DNA of 64,000 nt from Adineta steineri. Lineage: Eukaryota; Rotifera; Eurotatoria; Adinetida; Adinetidae. Each line of letters starts with the position of its first letter. The first letter of the stretch is position 1. This document shows positions 35,862 through 46,848 of the stretch, one piece after another. The DNA lies in contig CAJNOI010000025.1 of assembly GCA_905250115.1 (NCBI GenBank), positions 670,697 through 734,696 of the forward strand, given 5' to 3'. The notes under the pieces were generated by a model. The model ran no database searches. It was not told the origin of the DNA and saw only the letters and a program-made list of their open reading frames with translations. Both the position numbers and the translations under genes were made by a program.

Positions 35862-36806
35862 ATGCATCGTTTTACCGATATCGAATCAACTTCAAAACAG
35901 CTGCCACCTATCTACAGCTACTTGACTCATGAATTAGTTTCTCTGTCAAAAGCTCTTGAACCAATCTCTTCCACAATTGATCAACTGGATCGTTTTATTA
36001 GAATCGCGAAAAACGAATGTCATTTTCCTTCCGAACATGGACTTACCCGTGATGAGTCAGCTGCTATTTATCTTTATACAATGGAACTGGGAGAAAGTAG
36101 TTTCAGTCGAATGATTAATCGTGCACTGCTTGCTGAAGATCGGTCGTCATTAAAACCATGGTTTGCTTATCTTAAGCTATTCGATGCAGCCGTACAAAAG
36201 TTACCAAATGTTCGAAAGCATCCATGGCGTGGTGTTCCGATAGATATAACGAGCAACTTTAAGAAAGGTGACGAATTTACTTGGTGGGCCATCAATTCAT
36301 GTTCGACTTCTGATAATATTATCAAGGATCTTCTTGGATCCAATTCAACATTATTTATGATTGAAGCAAAAAATGGAAAAGATATTTCGAATTATGCCAA
36401 TTGTCCAAATGAAAATGAAGTCATTCTTTGTCCAGGCACACGATTTCGTGTTGTTAGTGATTCTGTAGATCAACCACCGATGCATTTAATCCATTTGCAA
36501 GAAGTTACTGATGACGAAGAAGAATCACTATCGACAACTATAAAAACTATGACAACGACGCCCACACTAACCACTGCATCTACTCATCTGCCCACCAATG
36601 TTCAAGCTTCAGTGATGCATATTCATATTGATCATTGGGGTAACAGATACGAAGGAGAAATGAAAGGCGAGAAAAAACATGGTAAAGGTCAAATGGAATA
36701 TGCAAATGGCTATAAATACATAGGTATTTGGATCGAAGACGCGCGAACAGGCCAAGGTGTCTATACTGATGCTAATGGTGATCGGTACGAGTCAAGATAT
36801 TCCTAA
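35862..36806 (+). CDS. Mono-ADP-ribosyltransferase with C-terminal MORN repeats
   Basis: 314 residues from the ATG at 35862. The catalytic domain fits the R-S-E type of NAD-arginine ADP-ribosyltransferases: R123 in PWRGVPID, the STS motif at 148-150, and E184-x-E186 just before VILCPGTRFRV. A Thr-rich linker (about 225-250) follows, then MORN repeats (YEGEMKGEKKHGKGQMEYANG, GQGVYTDANGDRYES). Such enzymes transfer ADP-ribose from NAD to protein arginines; MORN repeats usually bind membranes or partners. The frame stops at 36804-36806, but further MORN units continue on the same strand to 37793. Either the stop is skipped by splicing or it truncates the protein. Confidence 0.8.
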   Translation: MHRFTDIESTSKQLPPIYSYLTHELVSLSKALEPISSTIDQLDRFIRIAKNECHFPSEHGLTRDESAAIYLYTMELGESSFSRMINRALLAEDRSSLKPWFAYLKLFDAAVQKLPNVRKHPWRGVPIDITSNFKKGDEFTWWAINSCSTSDNIIKDLLGSNSTLFMIEAKNGKDISNYANCPNENEVILCPGTRFRVVSDSVDQPPMHLIHLQEVTDDEEESLSTTIKTMTTTPTLTTASTHLPTNVQASVMHIHIDHWGNRYEGEMKGEKKHGKGQMEYANGYKYIGIWIEDARTGQGVYTDANGDRYESRYS

Positions 36807-37793
36807 ACCATTCATCTATCTCTTGTAAATGGCTGAATATTACAATAGCATCCATACTATGTGATAAATGAATAGTTGCAGGGACAATGGAAAGATAACA
36901 AGAAGCATGGAAAAGGTAACATGGATTATGCAAATGGTGATAAATACACAGGAGATTATGTCGACAACAAGAAAACAGGCCAAGGTGTCTACATTGATGC
37001 TAATGGCAATCGATACGAGTCAAGATATTCACACATCATTCATTCATCTGTTGTAAATTGCTAAATATTACAATAGTATCGGTGCCATGCAATAAATGAA
37101 CAGCCACGGGGGCAATTCAAAGACGACAAATTGCATGGACAAGGTAACATGAATTTTGCTAGTGGCGCTAGATGTACAGGTGATTGGATCGAAGGCAACA
37201 GAACAGGCCACGGTATCTACATTTTTGCTAATGGTGATCGGTACGAGTCAATATATTCATCAATCATACATCTATCTGTTGTAAATTGTTAAATATTACA
37301 ATAGTATCGGTGCTATGTGATAAATGAATAGTTACAGGGACAATTTAAAGACAACAAAGTGCATGGTAAAGGTCAAGTGGATTTTTCAACTGGTGATAAA
37401 TACACAGGTGATTGGATAGAAGGCAACATAACAGGCCACGGTGTCTATATTGATGTTAATGGTGATCGGTACGAGTCAAGATATTCATATATCATTCATC
37501 TATCTGTTGCAAATGGCTGAATACTACAATAGCATCCATGCTATGCGATAAATGAATAGTCACGGGGGCAGTTCAAAGACAACAAGAAGCATGGAAAAGG
37601 TAACATGGATTTTGCAAATGGTGATAAATACACAGGAGATTGGAGCGAAAACAACAGAGCAGGTCAAGGTATCTACATTTATGCTAATGGCAATGGATAC
37701 GAGGGACAATGGAAAGACAATATATTGTATGGAGCCGGCAACATACCATATGCCAACAGTGTAGTGAAAGAGGGAATGTGCATAATCCAATGA
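36654..37793 (+). repeat. Tandem MORN exon array, exact 228-bp period
   Basis: Units begin at 36654, 36882, 37110, 37338 and 37566, each exactly 228 bp apart: 138 bp of MORN coding sequence (two 23-residue motifs) and a 90-bp spacer. The last unit lacks the spacer, runs into one more MORN and ends at a stop at 37793. Each spacer holds an intron-like segment of 51-57 bp, with donors GTAAAT (GCAAAT in the fourth) and AG acceptors at AATAG/AACAG or TTRCAG. Removing it keeps frame. The first spacer has an in-frame TAA before its donor; the other three do not. Confidence 0.8.
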
Positions 37794-39207
37794 TAGTTTT
37801 ATTCGCCAGGCAGCTCAAATGACAAATCTTTCAAGTATTGGAGCCAATTTCTTTTAGATGAACTTTTTTTTGCACTGCCATTTCATTAATATTTCTTTAA
37901 AAATATATGATTTTGATAATTAATGGTTTTACATCTAGTCTGAGACTTTTTATATGGGTGCTGATTCTTTGTATATAGTAGATCACCACATATATAGAAG
38001 TAGAACAAGATGCACAAGTGAACTAATAACTTGCAGGTACGTATTAATTGTGCAGTATTGAATAAATTGTGTATTTGATTAATCGTTTCAAGTATGTGTA
38101 ACAGATCTCTAAACGCAGATCGCGCCACAACTATAACGGTATCGCAAATGTGTTTTTGTTACTACTGCATTTTTTGAAACATGAAAGATATACCTGGAAT
38201 ACGAAATAATTCATATTCAATTGGATTCTAGAAATTATAATCCGCCTTCTTACATATAAGAAGTAAAACTTAAAAGTGGCAATATAAATTGATAAGACCA
38301 AATTTAAACAGAAATTTGTGCTTGTGAATAATTAGCTTTAATTCCTATCGTTCTTCTACTGCTTTATCCATTTTGCTGGCAATTGTTCATAGTAGCATTT
38401 CTTGTATTGTTGTGTCTTATTTATGTTAAAAACTAACTCATATTCTTTAAATGTAATCTTCCTGTACTTATATTACATTCACTAATATAGAACCCACGAA
38501 AAAGTGTACTTCATCACGTAAACTGCAATGCATTAGTTAATGTACTCTGTATATGTTGGGGTCAAAATTAGATTTGGTTAGATATAGAATTTTTCTGATT
38601 CATGATTTGAATGATGGAGACAGTAATCATGAACAAAAAATAGTGATCACACATCGATCTTCAGTCGACGATCGGATGCATTTACATTTCAGGAAAAAAT
38701 ATCCAAATAATTGATAATACTTTCGTTTGTAAGATTTAACAGCTTTTTCTTTTCCATTTAATCATCATGAGAGGTTTACAAGCAACTTAATGGTTGAGTG
38801 ATTATTTGAAAATAATGTAATGCAGAAATCTTTTCTTTCTCTGAATAATTAGATCTGTTTTAAATAATTAGATCTGTTTTAAATAGTTCGCTACTCTCCA
38901 TATTTGAATGTATAATCATATCTGTGTATCTTCAGGTCATGGGAAGTAAACCAAACAAATATGGTTCACTTCATACATTCATTTATTTATTTTTTAAGAG
39001 CACAATCCAATTAAGAAGAAAACTTGTAATAACATGAACATAAAATATGATGTATTATTGGCGATTTCCATGAGAAAATGCAGCACTTCTGCATCACTCT
39101 GTATAAGAAAAGATACGTGATGTTCACTTCTTTCTAGTAATAAAAGAAACGCAGAATCCTACAATTACTCATGTAACAAAACAAAAAAATAAGATCAATG
39201 GAGCATC
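37794..39207. other. Intergenic
   Basis: AT-rich. A 19-bp unit occurs twice in tandem near 38838-38882. A 39-bp sequence at 38935-38973 with internal inverted symmetry recurs at 41281-41319. No gene seen. Confidence 0.5.
38935..38973. repeat. Short dispersed repeat, left copy
   Basis: GTAAACCA...TGGTTCAC near-palindrome with about 35 of 39 bases matching the copy at 41281-41319 in the same orientation. The pair flanks the FAD monooxygenase gene. Confidence 0.6.
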
Positions 39208-40460
39208 CTATTGTTGAACCAATGTGGTCTCGTAATCCGGAAGCGTCACTTTCTCAGCCGCCTTTGATTCGGTGAGCCTTTTAATAAGTCCAGCAACGGC
39301 AGGTCTGGCTGCAAAACTCAGTAAAGTATTCCTGAGCGCAATCGCAGTACGCGTTTTTGGCATAAACAAGCGAATTGATCCTGGAGTCATTTCTTGGGCT
39401 GCAGTAACGTATGGACGCATCAGTGTTTCGTATTGTATGAAAGCCTTTGTATGATCTTGATGGCGACCAATCTCACCAGCGAGAATGTAAGCGCCAATAA
39501 AGGCCAGAGTTGTACCCCTACCACTGACTCCTGTGGAATAACCTGCATCGCCCACTAAGATAACTCGTCCCTTAGACCATCGATCCATCTTGATATATGC
39601 AAGAGCGTCAAAATAAAAATCAGCTGCGTTCTTCATCTCACTAAGTACCCGAGGTGTTTCGAAGCCTGCATCTGCGTATACGTTTCGTACAAGTTCTTTT
39701 TGCTTATCTACGTCAAGGTCTTCATAACCACGCTGTGGAGTGCGAAATAATAACACGGCACGCGTCTTGCCCTGATTATCTGGACGGAGTATCAATGTTC
39801 GTTCTTTGGGAGCATTATACCACCGTGCGTATCTGGCATCTGTCTGACTGTAGGGAATCGTAAAATATGCAGTATACATATTTAGATAATGGATCGAAGT
39901 ATTGTTCCCAAAGACGAGACGGCGAGTTTTGATTGCGTTCCATCAGCACCGATAACCAAGTCGAATTCACGTACATTACCGCTAGCAAACGTAACCTGCA
40001 CATGATCTCCACGATCGTTGATCGATAAAGGATGATCACCCAAGATATATTCGGTATGATTACGACTGTGCTCATAAATTATACGTACTAGCTCACCACG
40101 AAGTATTTCAATATCGGCGATGAAACCTCGATCACCAAAGCTCTTCACGTCGAATGCGGCTCGTGTGCGCCCCGCACTATCAACAATAGCCACTCCTTCC
40201 TCTTGAGTGATGTTTTCGCGAACTATGTGGTCTATACCCATGCGTCGTATGACCTCTCTTCCGGCACCACGCACATCGACAGTTTGACCAGTTGTTCGCA
40301 GTTGCGGTGCACGCTCGACTACTACAGGTCGTACGCCATAACGATGAAGAAAATACGCTAATACGGGACCAGCTACACCTGCACCTACGATAAGAACGCT
40401 TCGATTTTTCGACAAATTTGTTGTGCTATACGAGAGTGAACGTGATAACATGGACTGCAT
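39208..40460 (-). pseudogene. FAD-dependent monooxygenase, frameshifted
   Basis: Residues read from the ATG at 40460 give a Rossmann FAD motif (VLIVGAGVAGPVLAYFL), GQTVDVRGAGREV and the DLVIGADGTQSK motif. The frame then ends at 39882. The next frame (39879-39208, open from upstream) continues the same fold with TAYFTIPY, GRVILVGDAGYSTGVSGRGTT and the C-terminal helices. A one-base deletion in the short A run at about 39926-39932 would explain the shift. The family hydroxylates small aromatic or polyketide-like substrates using NAD(P)H and is mainly bacterial or fungal, so horizontal transfer is likely. There are no introns, and GC content is higher than in neighbours. A sequencing error remains possible, in which case the enzyme is intact. 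Confidence 0.8.
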
Positions 40461-41280
40461 TTGATGTTAGTAATGCTCTTTCGAAGTGAAGATAAAAATC
40501 TAAATTCTATTTTTTAAGAATAATTGAATGAGATAAAAAATGTTTAGATTGGTCGTTTTCGATAGTGATCTGAAACAAACTATTTCACAGTATTATGATG
40601 AATGAATATTTCTATCAAAATAAGAAGAATAATAGAAAATAACTAAATGTTCGAAAAGAGCAAATGAAGACCACACATTTAAATAGTAGGATTAGAATTT
40701 TGAAAAAAGAAAATCAACCACTGTAGAATTAAAATATATGAATAAACAAACAAAATGCGAGTAGCATTCCAATCAAGATATAACCAATCACAACGTTTCT
40801 AAAAGATATGAAAAGATATTTTTCTTACTGGACATACAAATTCTTTGGACATTTAAAAGCCATCAGTTATATTGTTGTGTAATATTCTATTCTTTTCTTT
40901 TGATCACTATAATTTTAGTACATTAGATGTCGCATACGAGCAGTAGAGAAGGAAAAGGCGACGATATATTATTCATTAAAAGGAAATTCAATATCCTAAG
41001 ATGAGCATTCATATATAACTGTCTCGAATGAAACTTATCAAGTAACTCATACATCTTAAACTTTCCGTCTTACAGAAAAACTGTTCTATTATTGAATTAA
41101 TTTAGAAAACTATCTGAAGATGAAGATGAAGTTCGAGTCAAATAAATCATGAGGCATATCAACCTTGTTCACGAATCTTTACAAGTAGTTTTGACAGTAT
41201 AATCATTCAAATAATCTGAAGATTACAAGTAAGCTATTTAATCTTCTGACATATATAAGAAATTTTTTTACTGTTTTTAT

Positions 41281-41319
41281 GGTCCTAGGAAGTGAACCAA
41301 ATAAATATGGTTCACTTCA
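41281..41319. repeat. Short dispersed repeat, right copy
   Basis: GTGAACCA...TGGTTCAC near-palindrome matching 38935-38973 in the same orientation. Confidence 0.6.
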
Positions 41320-41547
41320 AATAGCAAAAAAATGAACCAGTCAAATTAGATTCTGTATTTTACCATAATTTATCGGTTTTTCATCTTTCCTATGAAGTTT
41401 ATTAATTCAAATGAATTAGAGTGAAACCTACGAGTGTCAGATTCGTATTGTTTTTAATACTAATACATATGCTTCTTATAACTTTTTAAGAATTACATAC
41501 AGGCACCCTTAGCAACTTTTTGAGGATCACCTAAATATATGCTTCAG

Positions 41548-41606
41548 GGTGTGGGTGTGCAGAAGCTATATTAAAACCACTCGCACTCATCCACACCCAC
41601 ACCCCT
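41548..41606. repeat. Telomere-like inverted repeat
   Basis: AGGGTGTGGGTGTGC on the left and CATCCACACCCACACCCC on the right. Confidence 0.8.
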
Positions 41607-41764
41607 GTGGTCACGAAATTTCAAAATTCTGACAAGATTCAACCAAAGTTTTGAGTAGTGTTCAATCAAGCTATATGATCATTAATAATCTTGTTTATTC
41701 TTCGATAGTGTAGTGAAAAATTTTAAAGAAGTTTTGTCTTTGTTCATGTTCGTGAAGCTCGTAC

Positions 41765-42913
41765 TCATTTAGGATTTCTACATATAATATGTAGAATTGA
41801 ATCCTTTTTTATGCTATGGTGTACAATAGGTAGTTTTTTTAACCATTCGTCTGTTGTTAACGAACGACCCTGGAAGAGCAGTTTTAGATGATCCGCTGGA
41901 ATACCCCATGCATTCTGAATGTATTGTACGAGTTCAGCGATCGTTGTATGACCAGTGACAGTGAGTGTTAATGTCTGACCTGAGAGCGGTTTGATGAAAA
42001 TTGGATAGGGTATTCCAGACTCCATTTGTTCCAAGTCTTTTAAGCGTTCTCGTTCCAATGCAGCAATAATACACAAACGTTTTGGACGAAGATACTCGAT
42101 AACTGTTTGATCACTTGTCATTTGATCAGCAAACATGCCGCGACTACATGTTCGAAGTACAGGATTAGCTTCGGCCTCACCAAACGAAAGCAATAATTCA
42201 ATCATGACAAGGGATCGATTGAACAAACAGGCGATATGCAAAGGAGTAAAACCTCCATGTCGAAAGGGCTCCCATAGATTGTGTGTCTCTAGCTCCTCAT
42301 TGGGAGATGTAACTATTTGTCTTGCCATTTCCAAGTTATCTCGAGCAATGGCGAAGTGAATAGGAAAGACCATTTCCAAACCATCTGTCGTAGAAAACGA
42401 TTCTTCGACCCAACTTGTTTGCGGAATTAAATACTGCTTTGCAAAGAACGAAGAACAGAAGGCCTTTCTGTTCCTACATTTATAATGCTCAGCGTAGTTA
42501 CTTGCGACAGCTTGTAATAATGCACGTATTGTAGTCAGTGAGCCCGAATGACAGGCAAACATGAAGGCACTTCGATGGGTATCTCCATTACCACCAGTTG
42601 AGAATTCTTGATCAACTTTTACACCGGCTTCCAGCATATACTGTACAATGTCCGTATAGCCGAGAAAGCATGCACGCTGGTAGGCAGTTTGTTTTTCTTG
42701 TGCCGGCGATGACCATTCAGAGTTGAACAGCCGACGGATTCGACATAAATGGCGCAGGTGCTCTTTGGTGAAACATCTGACCACAGTCGCATCATGCGAT
42801 TCGACAGCAAAGAACAAACATTCTATGTACTTTTCGTCCATTGTCGAACAAAAAAATTCACTTTCGTAATCATCAATGTGCCAACTGATGCGGGGTCTAG
42901 TAGTTGCCATCAT
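41765..42913 (-). CDS. Ankyrin-repeat protein with C-terminal ubiquitin-like domain
   Basis: 382 residues, one exon, with two ATG codons in a row at the start. The N-terminal and central part has ankyrin-type repeats (TAYQRACFLGYTDIVQYMLE, FMFACHSGSLTTIRALL, FTPLHIACLFNRSLVMIELL). Residues about 302-380 align by eye with ubiquitin (IFIKPLSGQTLTLTV, GIPADHLKLLFQGRSL, KDSILHII). The C-terminus is CRNPK, without the Gly-Gly needed for conjugation, so it is a built-in ubiquitin-like domain rather than a precursor. It may be a scaffold linking a partner to the proteasome or ubiquitin machinery; the partner is unknown. Confidence 0.85.
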   Translation of the reverse strand: MMATTRPRISWHIDDYESEFFCSTMDEKYIECLFFAVESHDATVVRCFTKEHLRHLCRIRRLFNSEWSSPAQEKQTAYQRACFLGYTDIVQYMLEAGVKVDQEFSTGGNGDTHRSAFMFACHSGSLTTIRALLQAVASNYAEHYKCRNRKAFCSSFFAKQYLIPQTSWVEESFSTTDGLEMVFPIHFAIARDNLEMARQIVTSPNEELETHNLWEPFRHGGFTPLHIACLFNRSLVMIELLLSFGEAEANPVLRTCSRGMFADQMTSDQTVIEYLRPKRLCIIAALERERLKDLEQMESGIPYPIFIKPLSGQTLTLTVTGHTTIAELVQYIQNAWGIPADHLKLLFQGRSLTTDEWLKKLPIVHHSIKKDSILHIICRNPK

Positions 42914-43264
42914 ATATCTTGACGTGGAGCCTGATAGATGATCTAGAGTAATTTTAAAGACGCAAGTGTTTATAAGATCATCTTCTAGAACAAGTTACTG
43001 AATAAATGTGACTAGATTCAGAAAGTTGACCAAAATCATTTTCAGCCACCGATAGATTCAACAATGCGCTATGCTTCCTGATATCTTGCAAGGGAATCTA
43101 CACAACTGTACGATCGCCTTTGCGTTTGAACTCTATGCATAAGGTAGGTCTCAGTGTACACAGGCTTTCTGCTCAGAATTATAGGCATTCGACTAGGATT
43201 TCAGCCTATAGTTTGGTATTTACCAATAAATCAAATGACGATATTTCGCCCTGAGATTTTGCGC

Positions 43265-43478
43265 ACAGATAGTTTTATTTGTCAGTGCAATACTCCGAAG
43301 ATTTCAGCTCAAAGGAATATTTCCTACCCGAAATAAGAAAGTCCCAAAAAATAGAAAACTTCCATCTTTCGTGAGATATGAGTGATTTTTGAGACTTTAA
43401 TATCTCGAGAACGAAACACTCTTTTGAGCTAAAATTTTCGGGGTATTCCACTGACAAATAAAACTGTCATTCTAACAA
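43265..43478. mobile_element. Small inverted-repeat (MITE-like) element
   Basis: Bases 43265-43325 (GTTTTATTTGTCAGTG, then TTTCAGCTCAAA) match the complement of 43410-43475. The arms are about 60 bp around a centre of about 85 bp. There is no coding capacity, and target duplications are not clear. Confidence 0.7.
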
Positions 43479-43868
43479 TATCTGAAAGACCTGACGTTGA
43501 GAGTTTATTGCAGCGTCGATTTCCTTCGTCGTCTTACCGTCTAAAGAATAGATGATGTTTTTCTTTTGGTCGTCTCCTCTCACATAATAACATCGAATAC
43601 AATCTATTGCTGTCACAAATGTAGGAAGTATTTTTCATCTCGTTCTATGCAAAGAAGTAAAAATACAGGGTAATATTATATCAAAATGTTTTTTTCTTTT
43701 TTCTTTTTTCTTTCTGCTCTTTCTCTCCTTCTTTATCAGTCTTGAAGGTGAAATAGACAACTACAATACGTTTCTACGCTGCTCAAAAGTCCCATAAGAT
43801 AACTTTATTTTTAAACTTTTTAAGTTTCGTTCTAATGACTGAAAGAATCACAGACAGATTAACTTGAA

Positions 43869-43916
43869 GAGTGGGTGTGGGATTAATACAACACTCATAG
43901 CTACACCCACACTCAT
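43869..43916. repeat. Telomere-like inverted repeat (rightmost)
   Basis: AGAGTGGGTGTGGG on the left and CTACACCCACACTC on the right. I see no telomere-like block to the right of this one. Confidence 0.75.
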
Positions 43917-45910
43917 ACTTTAGTAGTTATTAATCAAATGATAGTGGTCTGGAACTATCTTTCATTGTTCTCCAATCAAAAAAAAGTTGTATTCTTGTTA
44001 ACAATTATGTTTTCTGATATTTGTTACCTTAAATTAGAGCGTAGTCATCCTTTAATAGCAAATATTCGTTTTTCTTTGAAAAACTCAATTAAGTAACTTT
44101 TATTCGATCTGAAATTTGTTAATTACAACAACAATATTTTATCTCGATTATAAGTGTTTATATTTCATCAAGTTTCTTCTGTTCACATAGTGACATGTAC
44201 AACTATGAGAATTTCATTGAATTTTCATTGCAACTATGATAAATTTTAAACTCGATCATAAATATCGCAGAAAAAATCTTATTAGATTTATTTTATTCTT
44301 ATTATCATTAGTCATTTATATAGTATCAGGACTAGTCAGAAGAATACTGAATGGTACTTTGAGTTCAAATTAGTATCAACATATTAGTATTTAATATTTG
44401 ATTTGATCAGATTTCAATTAGTTATTCATATCATTCGAAATACAGCGACATTTGTTTTCAATATGAAATTACATAACGATCGAATTCATAAGATATCCAG
44501 TGGAAGTATTTCTCAGTAAAACGTAATCAACCAAAACCAATTTTTTATATGAAAAGAACAACGAAGATATAAATTCAGAAATTATTAAATCGTATTAATG
44601 AAAAGGAAATTGAATTAAAGAGAGACAGAAAAAAGAGGAGGTATTGTATTCACAAATAATTCTTTTTCAATTAGATGATAAATAAATTAACTTCATTTAG
44701 ATTATTGTAACTATTAATGAAGTTGATTTGCTTATCCAAACTATAAAGAAATGGTTCCATTGATAAAAGATTTTTTAATAATGACAAGTATTAAATTAAT
44801 TCAAAGCAATACAGATATTTCAGGATAGTCGTTTTCAAATAAGAGAAAAAAAGATTTGGTTGCATTTTCTTATATTACAATTAAAAATTTGTTCTATATT
44901 ATAGTGACAGATTGTATTGTAATATACATCACTGGTATATGTGATCTAAAAATATCTATTTATTTGATATTTCGTATATAAAAAGAACTTCTTTTGAACT
45001 TGAATATTGGAATTCAACGATAATTGAATTGCATTTGTTTTTATTGATTTTTTAAGAAAATAAAAAAAATGAGTAATTCAGAATCATATACCAACATTCC
45101 ATACAAATCGTCGAATATTTTATTTTAGTTTTTAAGACAATTTAATAATTATGATAAGAAACAAACAAATATGTATAAAAATTAAGAAAAATTCTAATAG
45201 ATAAAAATAACAAATAAATGTTTTTAATGTTTTTCGAATGATAGACTGTATAACAAATAAAATATATAGATAATAGATATAATTAGAGTAATATTTTTAT
45301 AATTATTCGTTTGTAGAGTTAAAACATAAGAGAATATGTAATACATGCATATTTTGATAAAAGTCTAGTACCAACAGCAAAGAAGTTACTAAATCTTGAT
45401 TATGATCAAATCAATCTAATAGAAAATGACTAATTGTTGAATTTCATTAAAATCCTTTCGATAGAGAAATAGGCTAATATAGACATAATAATAGAAATGC
45501 AAAATGACTGGCATACGTTGTGTTTTTGTTCTTGATAAATACAGAATCTTGTTGGTAAGATATCATGGACCAATAATTTATATTTTCTATGACAAAATCA
45601 TCCAAATGTAGTGATCGAGTTCTACTTGGCACATTACATTTCTTATAATTACATATTAATGTCTAAAGGCAAAGCATACAAATTAATATAAAGAAAAGGA
45701 ACAAAACTGAGTCGTCGTTGTTTTTTTTGTTGTTGTCTTTAGTGAATATAATATGTATACATATTTAGCTAGAAGTCACATTATAAAAAAAAGAAAAGAA
45801 TAAAGTCCATTAGATACTTCAGAGAATAATATTGTAACAGCAACTATGATACTTTATTTCATAAAAGAATAAAAAAAAAAGAGTTGTGTTTCATTTATTA
45901 CAATTTTAAA

Positions 45911-46480
45911 ATGAATAATATCAGTCCAATTCCTATGGATACTTTTGCTGAAACTCCAAATTCTGAAAAACATAATTCAAAACCACATGTTCATATGAGA
46001 CGTAGTTCAGCTTATCCAGGTTACAATAATGTTTCTAGTGCAAGTTTGATAGCTGCACGAATTCGTCGCCAATCAACACGTAATTCTATTCCACGTCATG
46101 GATATAATCATCGTCTAATTCGTTATGAAAATACATATCGAATGGAACCTACTCATGATCATAAAGTTGATATTGATCAAGTACGTCGTCTTACAACCGA
46201 TATTATTCAAGCAGCTATATCTGGTTATAAATATGATGTAAATCGAGCAAAAAAATTTTCATCAAGTTTATCTGAACGTATACGTAATGAAATTAGACAA
46301 TTATCATTTACACGTTATAAAACTATTGTACAAGTTACTATTGGACAAAAAAGAAGTCAAGGTTTACTTGTAGCTAGTCGATGTTTATGGGATATACAAT
46401 TAGATCGTCAATTAACAATTTCCAAGCAAACAGCAAATGCTTTTATAACTGTAACAATTTTTCTTGTATATACTGAATGA
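45911..46480 (+). CDS. Tctex-type dynein light chain family protein
   Basis: The ATG at 45911 is preferred over an in-frame ATG at 45884; 189 residues result. The basic N-terminal tail of about 75 residues is followed by a Tctex1 domain: ENTYRMEP, YKTIVQVTIGQ, SQGLLVASRCLWD and a final AFITVTIFLVYTE. Single exon. Members of this family are light chains of cytoplasmic or ciliary dynein; the long N-terminal tail resembles the TCTEX1D/DYNLT4-5 group rather than DYNLT1. Cilia are abundant in rotifers, but the location is inferred only. Confidence 0.85.
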   Translation: MNNISPIPMDTFAETPNSEKHNSKPHVHMRRSSAYPGYNNVSSASLIAARIRRQSTRNSIPRHGYNHRLIRYENTYRMEPTHDHKVDIDQVRRLTTDIIQAAISGYKYDVNRAKKFSSSLSERIRNEIRQLSFTRYKTIVQVTIGQKRSQGLLVASRCLWDIQLDRQLTISKQTANAFITVTIFLVYTE

Positions 46481-46848
46481 TATAAACGAATAAAATAAAA
46501 TGTGTCATGTATAATTGACTTTTACCACCTACATCTATTTCGATAAAAGGACATGATTTACGAGGATTTTTTTTTTAAAATATTTCATATCTATTTCAGG
46601 TGATTAATTTAATTTCAATGTCATGAATAGAAGAAAAAACGTCTTCAATTTCAATTCATCTCTTCCGTTTTTCATACAAAAGAAAAATAGAGAAGCAATA
46701 TAATAATTGATTTTTTCTTAATCCTTAGTCGATATATATGTATCAAATGTTTATTTGGCATTGATTTAATGCAAGGCTAATAAATAGTTTAATAGAACTA
46801 TATATACCGTCAAATATAGAAGATAAATCACTTCAATCAATAAAGAAA

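Larger units (their letters stand above)
40461..41764. other. Intergenic
   Basis: AT-rich. It holds the second 39-bp dispersed repeat (41281-41319) and a telomere-like hairpin (41548-41606). No gene seen. Confidence 0.5.
42914..45910. other. Intergenic, last telomere-like block then AT-rich desert
   Basis: An inverted-repeat element lies at 43265-43478 and the last telomere-like hairpin at 43869-43916. From about 43.95 to 45.9 kb the sequence is strongly AT-rich with no gene or repeat I can support. Confidence 0.55.
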
